From Echinococcus granulosus (taxonomy: Eukaryota; Platyhelminthes; Cestoda; Cyclophyllidea; Taeniidae), in contig NW_020170516.1 of the NCBI RefSeq assembly GCF_000524195.1, forward strand, positions 88,549-152,548: a DNA stretch of 64,000 nucleotides. Direction: 5' to 3'. Every line of letters begins with the position of its first letter. Within the stretch, counting starts at the first letter, position 1. Below the pieces are notes generated by a model that was not told the DNA's origin, did not search any database, and worked only from the letters and a program-made list of their open reading frames with translations. The position numbers and the translations under genes were made by a program. This document shows positions 50,601 to 60,500 of this stretch, piece by piece.

Positions 50601-51555
50601 ATTTAGTAGCCGCTATTCTGGTTATTGTTTTTTAACGCCATTGGATAGAATTGAATTTGAGGAAGTGTGTTATTTCAAAGAAATCACCGTACCTCACAAA
50701 CCTTGAGCTCATTTGGACGCCTTAGCAACAGGAACTATGATCGTCCTCAAAAACACGGAATATTTATTTGTAAACACAACACGTTTGTTTACACTAATAA
50801 CTCTTCGGCGATAGCGATCAATGAAGTAGGGGCCTATCCGAAAGAAAGCGAGGATAAAAATAAGTTAACTTCTCCTTTTTCTTCAGAAAGCAAATGGCTT
50901 TTCATCAGCACCAAGCCCGTCTGTCGATTTTAATGGTGTTCTGACACTCAAGAAGAGTTGTTTACGTCGTCCAACAAATAGTTCAAACTTCCACGATGAA
51001 ACGAAACCCATGGAGCCAAAACCTTCTATCCCCTCACCGCCTCCACTCTTTCGCAACTCCAACGGCGCCGTCAATCCTCTTCTAGCCTCCGTGCTTGCAA
51101 AACTGGAGGCTTCAGAGAACGAAGAAACCACCTCCCTTGCGTCCAAACCGTCCAAATTCAAATCACCATACGCACCCAATGAGAACAGTTTTGAGGAGAC
51201 CCTAAAAGCTGCAGTCGCTCGACGTCGCAAGCAGATGAATCAGTCAAGGGAGTCCAGCGAGTCCGAGGACGATTTTCATGGTTTTCGACCCGTAGCGAGA
51301 GGCTTCAGTCAGCCTCAGTCACCGCCATCGTCACTGGCGCAACCAAAAGTAAACGCCACGATGCCATGCGGCGGCGCTAGAGCGTCTGAACGCGTAACCA
51401 TGGCAAGTCGATTTGAGGTCGGCGGAGGAGAGAGATCGACCCACCCGGGGTCACAGCCCCCACCACCCCCACCGCCTCCGCCACCACCGCCGCCTCCGCC
51501 ACCACCGCCGCCTCAGCAGCAAGTGGGCGGTGGATTCCGCAGAGGATTGTATTGA
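23288..51555 (+). CDS. SHANK/Prosap homologue (gene span)
   Basis: SHANK proteins are master scaffolds beneath synaptic and junctional membranes; they bind GKAP/SAPAP, neurexin-type ligands, Homer and actin regulators. Seen here: an N-terminal SPN domain (ILNYGLFLPPANGKAGKFL), an ankyrin block (DPNFQCRDDG, GGAHLDYRA, GLTPLYQ, IHQACRFG, LLLFRGANR), the family-typical VPLRGSPKYN linker, one PDZ domain, then a Ser/Gly/Pro-rich tail with polyproline and PPPLF. Exons 1-8 join with matching phases. At least one exon is missing between 31001 (phase 1) and 41967 (phase 2), and one between 44741 and 45472. No SH3 domain and no SAM domain were recognised. The end at 51555 is provisional: splicing before that stop into the exons from 54361 is phase-compatible. 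Confidence 0.85.
23674..23745 (+). CDS. SHANK exon 2
   Basis: Follows a 30-nt intron (23644-23673, GTTAGC...CCCTTAG). The 24 codons FKYKQRIYRNLPTNINKLRK VNSK match the FRYKRRVYAQNL segment of vertebrate SHANK. Donor AAG|GTACGA, phase 0. Confidence 0.85.
23907..24015 (+). CDS. SHANK exon 3, start of the ankyrin block
   Basis: Acceptor TTTCATTGTAG. PNLRKFLSLVRCGDLEKVTI then LLEKGLDPNFQCRDDG, equal to the SHANK segment ending KGLDPNFH. Donor G|GTAAGT, phase 1. Confidence 0.88.
24088..24239 (+). CDS. SHANK exon 4, ankyrin repeats
   Basis: Acceptor TTCTTTAG after a 72-nt intron; ETPLTIAVRLPKPKPI, MVLVAGGAHLDYRAAD and STPLHKAAINGNYEAIK. Donor AAA|GTGATT, phase 0. Length to the next exon agrees exactly with vertebrate SHANK across the junction. 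Confidence 0.88.
24366..24533 (+). CDS. SHANK exon 5, ankyrin repeats
   Basis: VLLDLGQSPNARDSKGLTPL, YQCILNDTSAMCAEWLLFDH and GVTDGAGMEEIHQ, matching SHANK LLDLGASPDYKDSRGLTPLY and the DHAQLGITDENGWQEIHQ stretch. The acceptor TTTTAAAG is poor but fixed by the alignment. Donor CAG|GTAGGT, phase 0. Confidence 0.85.
24534..25526. other. SHANK intron 5
   Basis: Open frames occur on both strands, but exons 5 and 6 join seamlessly (EEIHQ/ACRFG) without them. The CT-rich stretch at 25380-25460 creates purine-coded pseudo-protein on minus. Confidence 0.55.
25527..25791 (+). CDS. SHANK exon 6, last ankyrin repeats
   Basis: Acceptor GTGGATAG. ACRFGRVQHLEQLIAYGANI, NGNTPLHFCAYNGQESCARL, LLFRGANRTLKNRAGHTAHQ and RDFQDKDV follow the SHANK sequence closely (QESCARVLLFRGANRDV). 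Donor G|GTGAGT in phase 1 completes a valine with the next exon. Confidence 0.92.
25792..27883. other. SHANK intron 6
   Basis: About 2.1 kb. It contains the possible nested terminal exon at 26516-26626 (see findings) and an 85-codon open stretch after TACAG at 25885 that ends in a stop and does not fit the phases. Confidence 0.5.
27884..28132 (+). CDS. SHANK exon 7, post-ankyrin linker
   Basis: Acceptor TGTTGTCAG, phase 1 in. VPLRGSPKYNQKRRQASQIR corresponds to VVPFRETPSYAKRRRL of vertebrate SHANK and VPFRGPPRYNPKRRS of fly. It is followed by Ser/Pro-rich SSPPILPKSSFPEVTLKPSN and SSSGYSLCNEGT. Donor G|GTAAGC, phase 1. Strong family-specific evidence. Confidence 0.9.
28133..30782. other. SHANK intron 7
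   Basis: About 2.6 kb with no exon required by the phases; only random-looking open frames on both strands. Confidence 0.5.
30783..31001 (+). CDS. SHANK exon 8, Ser-rich linker
   Basis: Acceptor TGTATTTCAG, phase 1 in; SGKQLFSEAGGPPLRGTPRA, SVSGWHSPISDGSLTVSRLQ, NSSNGLSGYPETSDTISLRS, ending SSFT at G|GTTAGT (phase 1). The phase matches exon 7. No domain; the position corresponds to the region before the SH3 domain in vertebrates. Confidence 0.75.
31002..41966. other. SHANK intron(s), at least one exon undetected
   Basis: About 11 kb. Phase 1 leaves exon 8 and phase 2 enters the PDZ exon, so an exon of length 1 mod 3 must lie here. I looked for an SH3 domain (ALYDY, WWxG, PSNYV patterns) and saw none. 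Candidates considered: an open frame at 35318-35704, LGAPMLPSDEREIRVVQPEV at about 40332, and Thr-rich sequence near 39190. None is convincing. Also present: the GC-rich island at 32.8-33.2 kb, palindromes at 33995 and 36645, and a minus-strand exon candidate at 36885-37023. Confidence 0.45.
36885..37023 (-). CDS. possible antisense exon inside SHANK
   Basis: On minus, CTTTGTAG is followed by 46 open codons, DDNLITVSQLIEETTGLLQP, ILECVQLGEPINQL and DSKVITQLKISQ, ending CAG|GTGCCA. It is amphipathic and helical-looking, unlike random intron translation. Family unknown; the donor is weak and no partner exon was found. Confidence 0.3.
41967..42052 (+). CDS. SHANK PDZ exon 1 (GYGF loop)
   Basis: Acceptor CCTTTGTAG, phase 2 in. 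NIDTRYLPRVTVLQKGCRGY then GFVVQSKR. GYGF is the carboxylate-binding loop (GLGF in the family consensus). Donor G|GTAAGC, phase 1. Corresponds to KVAVLQKRDHEGFGFVLRG of vertebrate SHANK. Confidence 0.88.
42151..42242 (+). CDS. SHANK PDZ exon 2
   Basis: Acceptor GTCCCGACAG after a 98-nt intron; DEIPSLHYLGHVEENNVAYR and ANLRPDDFILE, equal to ALQYLESVDVEGVAWRAGL RTGDFLIE. Donor GAG|GTAACG, phase 0. The segment before LHYLG is very short compared with vertebrate SHANK. Confidence 0.88.
42243..42600. other. SHANK intron inside the PDZ domain
   Basis: 358 nt, phase 0, ending in a T-rich tract and TTTCTAG. Nothing else seen. Confidence 0.7.
42601..42748 (+). CDS. SHANK PDZ exon 3
   Basis: VNGIDVATLSHQEVVEAIRD then SGDMLSLKVVTLHSDKNE matches VNGVNVVKVGHKQVVALIRQGGNRLVMKVVSV. 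The histidine of SHQEVV is the class I ligand-selecting residue at the start of helix B. The donor G|GTAAAA leaves in phase 1. Confidence 0.9.
42749..44586. other. SHANK intron
   Basis: About 1.8 kb. A 29-nt CCCCAG/GTAAAT-bounded candidate near 43794 does not fit the phases. Confidence 0.5.
44587..44741 (+). CDS. SHANK post-PDZ exon
   Basis: Acceptor GCCATAG with phase 1 entry, which fits the PDZ exon; VEMPAQVGLDRWGSQLNLKR, TQNARPELSRTVADTFKD and LEIMEDAVYLGNKP up to CCC|GTAAGT (phase 0). It is 51 codons, open only in this frame among those that fit. No domain. Confidence 0.65.
44742..45471. other. SHANK intron, possibly hiding a small exon
   Basis: Phase 0 leaves the previous exon but phase 1 enters the next, so a short exon of length 1 mod 3 is expected. 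A 31-nt candidate follows TTTTTAG at about 45187 (FILPTKAILM, G|GTTTGC). Confidence 0.4.
45472..45653 (+). CDS. SHANK Gly/Ser-rich exon
   Basis: Acceptor TTTTCAG at 45471 (or CTCAG, giving a start at 45481, same frame). ISVADGGYATLGRRPCGGGG, GYNSLAGTPMSPQLIKSGSF and FGQRTSSRESGAFG. Donor GGA|GTAAGT, phase 0. Style and phase fit the SHANK tail. Confidence 0.7.
45654..47216. other. SHANK intron
   Basis: Phase 0 on both sides; no further exon needed or seen. Confidence 0.5.
47217..47375 (+). CDS. SHANK Ser/Asn/Tyr-rich exon
   Basis: Acceptor GTTATACTAG; TTRRSNNSEQRSFSYGGTSD, GTYNSQSHFVPSPSKPTSGN and EYSYSMVDSVIKG to GGG|GTAAGA (phase 0), 53 codons. No domain. Confidence 0.72.
47465..47569 (+). 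CDS. SHANK polyproline exon
   Basis: Acceptor TCTACCCAG after an 89-nt intron; STPRRLVPQNSVGIPTSS followed by ten consecutive prolines and SACNIK, to AAG|GTAAAT (phase 0). Polyproline of this length can bind EVH1, SH3 or profilin partners; the partner here is unknown. Confidence 0.75.
47570..50886. other. SHANK intron
   Basis: About 3.3 kb between two phase-0 exons. No supported internal exon. Confidence 0.5.
50887..51555 (+). CDS. SHANK large Pro-rich exon with a PPPLF motif
   Basis: Acceptor TTTTTCTTCAG, phase 0. KANGFSSAPSPSVDFNGVL, KPSIPSPPPLFRNSNG, then a charged helical stretch NSFEETLKAAVARRRKQMNQ with an acidic SESEDDFHGF patch, and 19 prolines (51457-51513) followed by QQQ. PPPLF (51037-51051) fits the Homer EVH1 consensus PPxxF that vertebrate SHANK also carries. 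The open frame ends with TGA at 51553-51555. A GT at 51523 would allow phase-0 splicing to 54361, and one at 51533-51534 a phase-1 exit. Confidence 0.78.
   Translation, partial: KANGFSSAPSPSVDFNGVLTLKKSCLRRPTNSSNFHDETKPMEPKPSIPSPPPLFRNSNGAVNPLLASVLAKLEASENEETTSLASKPSKFKSPYAPNENSFEETLKAAVARRRKQMNQSRESSESEDDFHGFRPVARGFSQPQSPPSSLAQPKVNATMPCGGARASERVTMASRFEVGGGERSTHPGSQPPPPPPPPPPPPPPPPPPPQQQVGGGFRRGLY
51457..51513 (+). repeat. CCN codon minisatellite (19 prolines)
   Basis: The tract is partly built from an 18-nt unit, CCTCCGCCACCACCGCCG, repeated about two and a half times, so its length is likely to vary between individuals. Confidence 0.8.
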
Positions 51556-54360
51556 TACGATGCGCCCTATAACCAGTGACTTTACTCCGTCTTTTTCTAG
51601 CTGCTCCTCACCCAGCACACATCTCTCACTTTATTCACTAATTTCTCTTTTTCCTTCTCCTTTTGTCTAGGCTAAATGCGTTTCTCTATGTATTTTACTT
51701 GTCTCATTAGCGCAAACGACTGCTCATAAGGACCTGAATTGCTAGAACTTATATGCTTTGATTTTATAATAAGTGGGTGCCTTTTCGCTTTGTTATATTT
51801 TTTCTGATTCAGACAATGAACGTGAGTGTCAAATACTGTGGGTGCTTTAAAGGAGGCGAAACCGAGAAACATATTGAGATGTCCACTTTTTATAGAGCTC
51901 AGAGGCATTCTTTAGAAGACGACACGGGATCTGATTCACAATTCAAATGTAGTTTAAAACTGTGTGGCTTATCAAATAACCAAGCAGTGGGTCGCAGGTT
52001 TGTCTTTAGCAAGATTTGACTATTGGTGCATAGTACTAATTTTATAAGAAAAGTTAGTGGGACGACTCATGAGACTGACCTGATTGATGCAAGGAGATTG
52101 TTACCCAGTCGACTTCAGTCTCCTCCAGTAGTTCACTACCCCGTGAATGTGTTTATAACAAAGCTACTTTCAGAATCTGGACAGCATAAGGTCCTCCGAG
52201 GCAACTCAGCCACTGCGCGGTACTGATGCAATAAAATTGGCACACTAACCAATCAAGAAATGCATTTTTTATAAACCAACTTGTCAGAATCAATTAGCTT
52301 TTTAATTAAAAAGCGACTAAAAAGCAAAAACACTCTTGATGCAAATGAAGAAATTTAGCCGGATTTATTTATGAAGGCTTCAAAGTGTCTACATGCTCAC
52401 ATGCATGCACCGGTAAAATCTGTTTAGTAGATTATTAATAGAAAATTGTGGTTTGTACCATTAAAATTAGTTAATTTTCTTTAATGGGGTTGAATTCCAA
52501 TTATGGATGAGTCTTACTTCAAAGAAGAACCTCCATTTATGGGTAAAGGAACCCACCAAAGGCGATGGATTGCACTGTTTCTTAGGGCCGACGCAAGCTC
52601 AGGGGAATAGCAAAAGCGCGTCAACTGAAACTCCTCTGCGGCGAGAAGTTGGAACCATATGAAGTTGCAGATAAATACTAGCTTAGAGTCACCAAGCACA
52701 AGAATAAAAGGGCGGTCCCATTAGGCGAAGACCAAGGAGAAATCCAAGTTTTAGCTTGGAAATAATGCGCTGGTTCCCCTATTTGACAATGAAAATGGTT
52801 TTATGGGTGCTTTGATTGCAGACCCTGGTAATAACTAGTAGCAAACCTCGTTGGCATAGTGTTGAGGCGTGAGTAAGTCCCGTTTTGTCAAAGAAGTCTT
52901 CGGTACATTTTAAGTTAATGAATAGTGTTGTGCGGCTAAAGAGAGGTTTTCATAAATTAAGCCTTTAAAAACCATGAAAACATAAATTTCGCCTCAAGAC
53001 GTGAGATTTTATTAGGGATTGATGATCTAGTTGTAAAATATTACAAAAAGATGTGATTTTGAAGAGAAGGTGAGGTGAGTGAGTTTGCATTAATGGAGGA
53101 ACTAATTTAAAATCGGAGTTAAAAGAATTTTTTAGGGATTTTTTAGTGTTATCGCTTATTCTATCTCGGAGTAAATTCAAATGATGTAAAATTACCTCGA
53201 GTTTGTGCCATCGCAGCTTTAATTTGTGCTAATGACAGCCCTTGTCTTGATAGCAGTTTTGGGGAAACGTAAGACGAGCAAAATGCGCATCTTAACTTTT
53301 CATCTCTTGTCAATGAAATCTTTTAAAAAAACATGTCTAAAAGGAATTTTGCAATCAAAAAATCGACTGTTAAGAACGCTTTCTGCATAGTCATCACCAA
53401 AAAATTGCAAACAAAAGTGCCAGAAATAATTACATTTCCATCTTTTTTTCACTTAAAGAATGTCAAATTTTCTCATTTTCTGGTAGAAAATGATTTGCGT
53501 CTGGTAGTGCTATTCCAACGATCATTTTTATTCCTGCACAATATTTGGCCCATCTTAAGCCTCTTGCTACTTATTAACTAAAAGTAGGTTTTCTCAGGCA
53601 CCGAAGGCGGGGACTTGGTAAGGCTTCAGGCCTTGTGGGAACCAGGAAAATTCACCTTGTTGAATAAAAATGAAATGGAGTTCATTAATTAAAGGGAAAG
53701 CGATTAAACTATTTATTTTATAACTAGTGGAATATTTCTACAAAAATTTGGGAGCAGTTAGGAGGTTACAAATGTGCATGAATAACGCTTTAATTTATGA
53801 AATTTTGAACAGCATTAGCATCTTAAGAGGCTGTACTTAATTAAAACAAGAAAGTTGTTAAAAATGAAGTTTATTTTGGAGTATGGAACATGTGTTCTTG
53901 CAACGAATACTGCAAAAGATGGTTTTTGCAAAATTGTGGTCCATTCTGTGAAGGGAGCCGAAGCTATGTTTAGATAGGTGCGCGCTTTCATGAATGTGTC
54001 GTTAATTCCTAATCATAGTTCTCTCAAGATCAAAAGTAGGCAAATCCTTGGGACTCTTAAATTGTCTTTCAGTGACCACCGTCATGGTGGTACAAACTTG
54101 GTGGCTCTGAGAGCTCAAATTGGAAGTGTTCACTAATAAAAGTGAATTCTAGAAAACAAAAAGCAAATTTTTTTAGTAAATTACGATTAGAATGCAAGTA
54201 TGCATTGCATTTTTCTTATATTAATCCACAATTTGACCAACCAAAATGGGCACTGGCAATAATGAATGTATGATTTAGCCATGTCACTGCATGCTTGAAA
54301 ATATTCACAGAGTATGTCATAGATTCCCTAGAAGAAATCATTGTTGCTGAGAAAGTTTAG
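51556..54360. other. 3'UTR or intron after the large Pro-rich exon
   Basis: If SHANK stops at 51555, the AATAAA in ATGCAATAAAATTGG near 52229 could serve as its poly(A) signal. An open frame at about 52051-52223 (SGTTHETDLIDARRLLPSRL ... LRGNSATARY) ends just before that signal and could be an alternative terminal exon. Confidence 0.4.
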
Positions 54361-54508
54361 GCAGCAAGAATGCGTGTAGCGCACATGCTTCCACCGATCT
54401 CCACACAGGACATATACCTAAAATCACAGTCACCTACTATAGCACTTTCACCACAGACGCCGAAACTGCGGACGTTACTTCAGGGCACTCCACAGAGCCC
54501 TCATGAAC
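54361..54508 (+). CDS. Pro-rich gene, exon a
   Basis: Acceptor AAAGTTTAG, phase 0; AARMRVAHMLPPISTQDIYL, KSQSPTIALSPQTPKLRTLL and QGTPQSPHE to C|GTGAGT (phase 1). The internal ATG at 54370 is a possible start if this is a separate gene. Confidence 0.6.
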
Positions 54509-57500
54509 GTGAGTACTGTCAGCATGGTGACCTTCCCGATTTCAGTAGGAAGGTCCGGAAGGCTGAATACCAGGCGGAGTAACAATTCGATGAGTCAGAC
54601 TAGCCGGGTAAGCGTGATACTCCTGACTAGCAAAAATCTTTTTTCCTATCTGCTTTAAAGCAATTGCCACACGGGCCTGACTCCGAGGCGAGCCGAGCAC
54701 CTCGGTGGAGGCGTTTTTTATCATCTTTTATTTCTCATACTAGTTTATTCCCTTTTAATTTACTGTGTCACACAAGTGTAGCATGTGAGTTGGCGAAAAA
54801 GTCGTGTCATGAACGTCTGGTGCTGGTAGCCAATGCGTTAAATATGAAAAGATGGGGCTGCACTTAAAATGAATGTGATCATAGCATCCTTGCAGTTGGC
54901 ATCTAAGGCAGCAAAAATCTTAGCATAGTTCGAATGATTCCTGCTGCATCAGGATTATATTTCTGATTAAGCAGCAGCTCGTAAGGGAATGGTCTTCACA
55001 AAATCTACTGAATTGTTATTTCGGCTTCATTAGCAATCCGGGAAAGAAAACTTATTTCCAATGCGCCAAAATATTTGTTTAGCGAATGGATGGTCAGACT
55101 CAGCGGAGGAAATAGCCAGGTCCAGGGTTAATTTATATTTAATTAATTACAAAGTCTTTCGATATCTCCAAATGGGAATTATCAATGAAAAGCACGAAGT
55201 GTCTGATGAGAATAAAACAAGAAAGAGTAATGATATGTGGCTACACAGGTAAAGCATGCGAGTGTGTATGTGTGGGGGAGGGAGAGATTAAAGGTATAAT
55301 CGGCCCGGATCGGTGATTTATACGATGTGGCAGCCGCGAGGTCCCCCTAGTGCAACCACCACTACCACCTCTGCGTGCCTGCGTTTGTGCGACCGTGCGT
55401 GAGAGAGCGCGTGCGTGGGTGGGTGCGTAGAAGGGCGCAGGAGATCGTGTCTAACCTGACGGATTCGCGTTCCACCGCAATCGCTTGACTGCACACAAAC
55501 ACACGCCTTGTGCCTCCTCGGTTGTTGGAATATTCAAGCTGTGGTAAGTCCATACACTCTCACGGGCGCTGCTCTCCCCCCGCCATGAGGTCATGCTCTA
55601 TTCCCCTTGCCTCGTCTACATTAAAAACTGCGCAGTTTCTATTGTTTTATTCATTCTTCATACTAATTCAAAGTCAGTAAATTTATTTCTAAAAATAAAC
55701 GAATGCAATGAAGTTGTGTTCATGCAATAATAAGATAATCTGTTTCCCCGAAGAGCGCATTTTTTCCTTATTCCGGCTTTCGTGAATTTTGATGCCTAGA
55801 TGATGAAATTACCTTGAACATATTTCCATATTTAAGTACTTTTTCTCCCAATCCCTCCTAGTGACAATAATATGCAGTTTGTTAGTGCCTCTATCCTCTT
55901 AAAATTAACTCGTTTTGCGAGATTTTGGAGGGCCTCAGTGCACCACCGAAGCACTCAGGGTGCCAATAACCACACGGTTGGAAGTTAATTGAATTCATAC
56001 CTGCGATCAACCATCTCTTCACTGTTTGATTACTCACTATTCACTCTCTGATGCAATAGCACCTTTCTCCGAATGGCACTACATGAGTGCACTGCTTTCT
56101 CCACTTCTGGAAGCAGATTTGCCTCCTTTTGAAGTTAAGATGGCAGTCCATTAGCACCCAGTTCTAGCCTCGGCTGCGGGTTCTCGTATATTTTGCCCAG
56201 CCTCCTTTCGCATGCCTTACTTCAGTAGCGAGAGCTAAAACGCGCCTAAATTTAGCACTTTAGTGGTCAAGATCCTGGTTTTTGGCGAAGAAAAGCCGAT
56301 TTAAAGAGGTTCCATTCGCCTACGCTGAAGCGTGTGATTTTTTGCAGATTTGGGAATTCATGACAGCTGCATCTCAAATTTCAATGCAAATCCCAAATTT
56401 CCAAAACACTTTTTTTAGTCAAAATGGAACATTAAGGGGTTTGTGGCTTATTTCGCAAAAATATTTGATTTAAGCGAATTACTTTGGTGAGAGGTGAGCA
56501 CTGAGGCAGTTTGCGGTGGATCTCGAGTGACACAATTCGTAACTGGCACTTGAAGCCAAGAAAAGCATGGATCTTGGCATTCCAAGGAATTAAGGGCCTC
56601 TCAAGATAAGAAGTGCACATGTGATCCTCACATTCGAAGTGATTTGTTTGAATTACTAGAAGGGAGGTCGACTCGAGTGTCTATGGAAATATGGAGGGAT
56701 TTTGGTGAACTGTCACGGTCAGCTTGTTTAACTGATATTGAGAGTGCTTCTTTAAGTAGTTACTAGCCAAAGTCCAACTAACCGCCTAAATTAAATTTAG
56801 CTTTATTCGTTTTCTTTACAAACACGCTTTGCTATATTTTTACTAAAAAAGTAGACTGTCCTTATTTATGAGCGGAGGGTGCTAGGATTAGATAAAGCAT
56901 AAGAAAACTGGAAGTTGAAGAGATATCCCCTTTTTAAATTTTTACTGAAGGGCTTCTCCTTTTTGATATGTATACATTTACCGGAGTGCCTTTTTACTGC
57001 ACCTCAGAAAAAATAATTTTATCGTAGCTACTGGCCAATCTGAGGAAAATGCGGGTTCTCTTACCCCAATGAGGTACGGAATGATGGGCGTCAGCCGCAC
57101 TGCTGGTGGATACAAAAGTAGTTTCTTTCATTTGCACACACCCTTGAGACAGCGAACACACACAGTAGAGACAATTTGTGTAGGAACGGAATCACATCGC
57201 ATAGTTTAAGGCGGTGTAGAACCGACGGGAGCTAATGGCTTCTTATGTATGAACTGAGGTGCCATTCAACGCGCCCATTCAACATCTATTAAAAGATTTG
57301 ACCTCATGAAACCTGTCTTTTGGAATGTTTACATAAGAAATCAAAAGAGAGGTAGTCTCTCTGACGGTCATAAATGTGGGAGCGAACCCATAGGGCTCTT
57401 GCTGGTAGCCCTGGTTTGTAAAATGTCTTGAAGAAATGTGCACCGCTTCCTCAGCCACCACTCTATAGATACATTAAAATTTTACGTCTTTTTCTGCTGA

Positions 57501-60500
57501 GCAATCTATCTTTGAGTATTCTTTATAAAGCACTTCTTTCTGTTTTTAGTGAGGGTGATGCATATTTTGGAAATTTTTGGTTTTCTTTTCGCCTAGGAAT
57601 TACTTCAAGCTCGCTCACTGAATGGCCAACGTTCAAGTTGCAAACACCATGCAATATAGGAGTGAGTTACATCCACAATTTTGTGTCTAGTTGATACGAA
57701 AACATTCTCTTTAGTCTGAAAAGAATAATCACATTGTGCCCATTTGCAGGTTTCTTGGTGCTGCTTCCCTGTAAAATAGAATTCTCGGATCTTTTTCACT
57801 GCCTTGAACGCCAGGCTATGCATTACTTACATTTTTAAGTATAAGCCATATTTTAATTCTATTTAGGCGTTCCTGCCACGATATTACCGGAAACATGGTG
57901 AGTGTCCGAACGCTCTTCTTACTTGTGCTTTTTCTTCCTTACGATTTGTCCTGTCTAGTTGGCCGCCCTTCAAAAAGCGCCCGTTCAGATGTGCGGAGCC
58001 GCTTTAAAAGGCCCCAGGCTTTCCACGATTAACAATTAGAGTGGCTTTCTTCTCCATTTTGAAATGACTTTGAATAGACAGCCGGTATCTCCCCAAGTCA
58101 CATTCTGATATAAATTTTTGGAGAAAAAATGTTTCCGTTTTTAGTGGAAATAATGGGAGGCAAGAACAACAATGGTAAACTTTTACTAACAACGTCACAC
58201 AAAAGACCTTGGCAAAAGTGAATTTTATATAAATGGGACCCTTTTTTAAAAAAATTTTCAGGTATAATCTTGCTCTTCTACCGTCGACCAATTCCAATAC
58301 CCCCTTCAAAGCCTATATGCCAGTTTCAATGGCCGCCGTAAGTGTCCAATTAAGTGATGATGACCAAATTTAGGCTTTTATTTAGTTTCATTTCGAAAAC
58401 GATAAATTTTTATCGTAAAAAATTTATTAAAACTTTGCTTTTTAAAAGAGATCCACAAAAGGTGACTCAAGCGATCCNNNNNNNNNNNNNNNNNNNNNNN
58501 NNNNNNNNNNNNNNNNNNNNNNNNNNNNNNNNNNNNNNNNNNNNNNNNNNNNNNNNNNNNNNNNNNNNNNNNNNNNNATTGAACGTACCAATGATAGTTA
58601 AAGCTGCACAAATAAAGGTGCTTGTAATTTTAATCATCCTGTTTTTCCGTTTGACTTTTTTATATAAAAAAAGAATCTTGGTGCCACTCAAACTCAGCCA
58701 CCACCATCTAATCAGTGTGCCGCACCGCCGCAAAACGGTAAGCTCTTAATTAACCAGAAAGTTTTCTGCCATTTCTTCTTCTTCTACTAACTGGGCAATG
58801 AGAGGTATTGAGTTTGAAGAAAATCTGACAAACATTCGTTAAGTTTTGCATTTACAGTTGCCTTGTGGAAACATTCTAAGTTGTGATACCCGATTTTGTT
58901 CCCCGGACCAAAAATCAAACTACCTGTAGTTGTATGGAGGAAAGGAGAGGGAGACCCAAGTAACTAAGGCGTAAGAAATTAGTTCATCTGATTAGTAGAT
59001 TGGAAAAATTGCAGAATTATTTTAAGTTACAATTGTCGGTCTATTACCCGATTTAGCGCATGAATACGAAAATTTAAATTGTTCTCCATTTATTCAAGCA
59101 AGTCAAGCTCCACCAGTAAATGCCAAAAAGAGTAAGGTCAAATTCTTCGCCTCCACTCAATCCTGCTCACAACTCTTTAACCACCTCTAATAACTTGACG
59201 GTGCTAGTTAGCAGGCAGCCATAACCTATGGTGTGTCAACACTACGTAAGAAGGCACTGATAGTCGCTATACCTCCGTTTTGGGGTCAAAATCCACGCTA
59301 ATATGACATTCATGTCTTTTAAGAGGCAAAGCCAGAGGAGTGCGTCACCAAGATCATTGTATCCAACTTCGAGGGTCCACTTACAGTGACATGTACAGGT
59401 AGGTCGTGTTTTAAGTTGAAGACGAAAAGTTGGAGAAAAGAGTATTCTCCGAGCGCATTTGTCAATTTTGCTGTTGGCTAATAGTCTTCGCGGGATGAAA
59501 GGATAAGTTTGGTGCATATAAGCGGGTTGGAGGATGCCGCCTGCATTCCTTTCCCACGAATCAAGTAATAGGTACCCAGGATCGTTCGCATAGCGTGATT
59601 CATGGGCTAGGGGCTATTTATTAGGGATAAAACTGATGATTTTCACACTAGGATGCAAATCTTATCGTACTGTAAGCTCTCTCCTCACTTACCTCATCAC
59701 GTCGCAATTGCTTTAAGTTTTTGTTTTTTAAGTAAGAAAACAACTTCCATGCAATTAACACTGGAAAATGATGCGTTTCTGAATATGATACACAAGAGAC
59801 TAGAAGATTTTGGAATTATTGTTACTGATTAAATGTACTACCTTAAACGAGAGACTATATATTTCAGACGATACTTTTAAGTAGTGATTTTTTTTTACAC
59901 CGAAGGGTTTTTAATTAGGTTTTTATAAAAAGCTTCTGAATTTGCCCGTTACCCTAAATAAATAAGGCCCAAATTTTCTCGGAATATTCAACCTCCATTG
60001 TGTAATACATTTCACAAAATTGTAGATGTCACACCCAAGTGCCCGCCGAATCCAATTCCACCTCCAGTGTCCCAATTCGCCCCTTATCAAGCCCCTATGC
60101 CCTGTCCGGAACCATTACCCACGGTAAGACTAACTCCATGCATTAAAATATCGTCGCCTTTGATGGGATTTTCAACATGTTGGTTAGTGAGTCTGCTTGC
60201 TAATTGAAAACCTTCTGCACGCAGAGACAAAATAATTGACGATTTGGAAGCTAATTTACACCAAAAAGCAATTATTTTTTTCTCCTTGTAACGCTTGGTT
60301 GGTCTGACCTTAAAATTGGTAGCGGTTGGGGTGCGAAAATTCAAATGTGATTAAGGGATGCTTTAAGACATGAATTTAATTAAATATTGCATCTCAATTT
60401 GACTATGCCTTACTTTTAAACTCTGCAACCCTGCAGGCACTCCTCGGTAGCCACAGTGTAAAAGGAGAGACCTAATTAGACCTAGTAATTAAATCAAACC

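Noticed and set aside
58354..58749. Open frames running through the 100-N gap, with a membrane-like stretch VLVILIILFFRLTFLYKK.
   Set aside because: Translation across Ns is meaningless, and the hydrophobic stretch is the T-rich tract before a splice acceptor.
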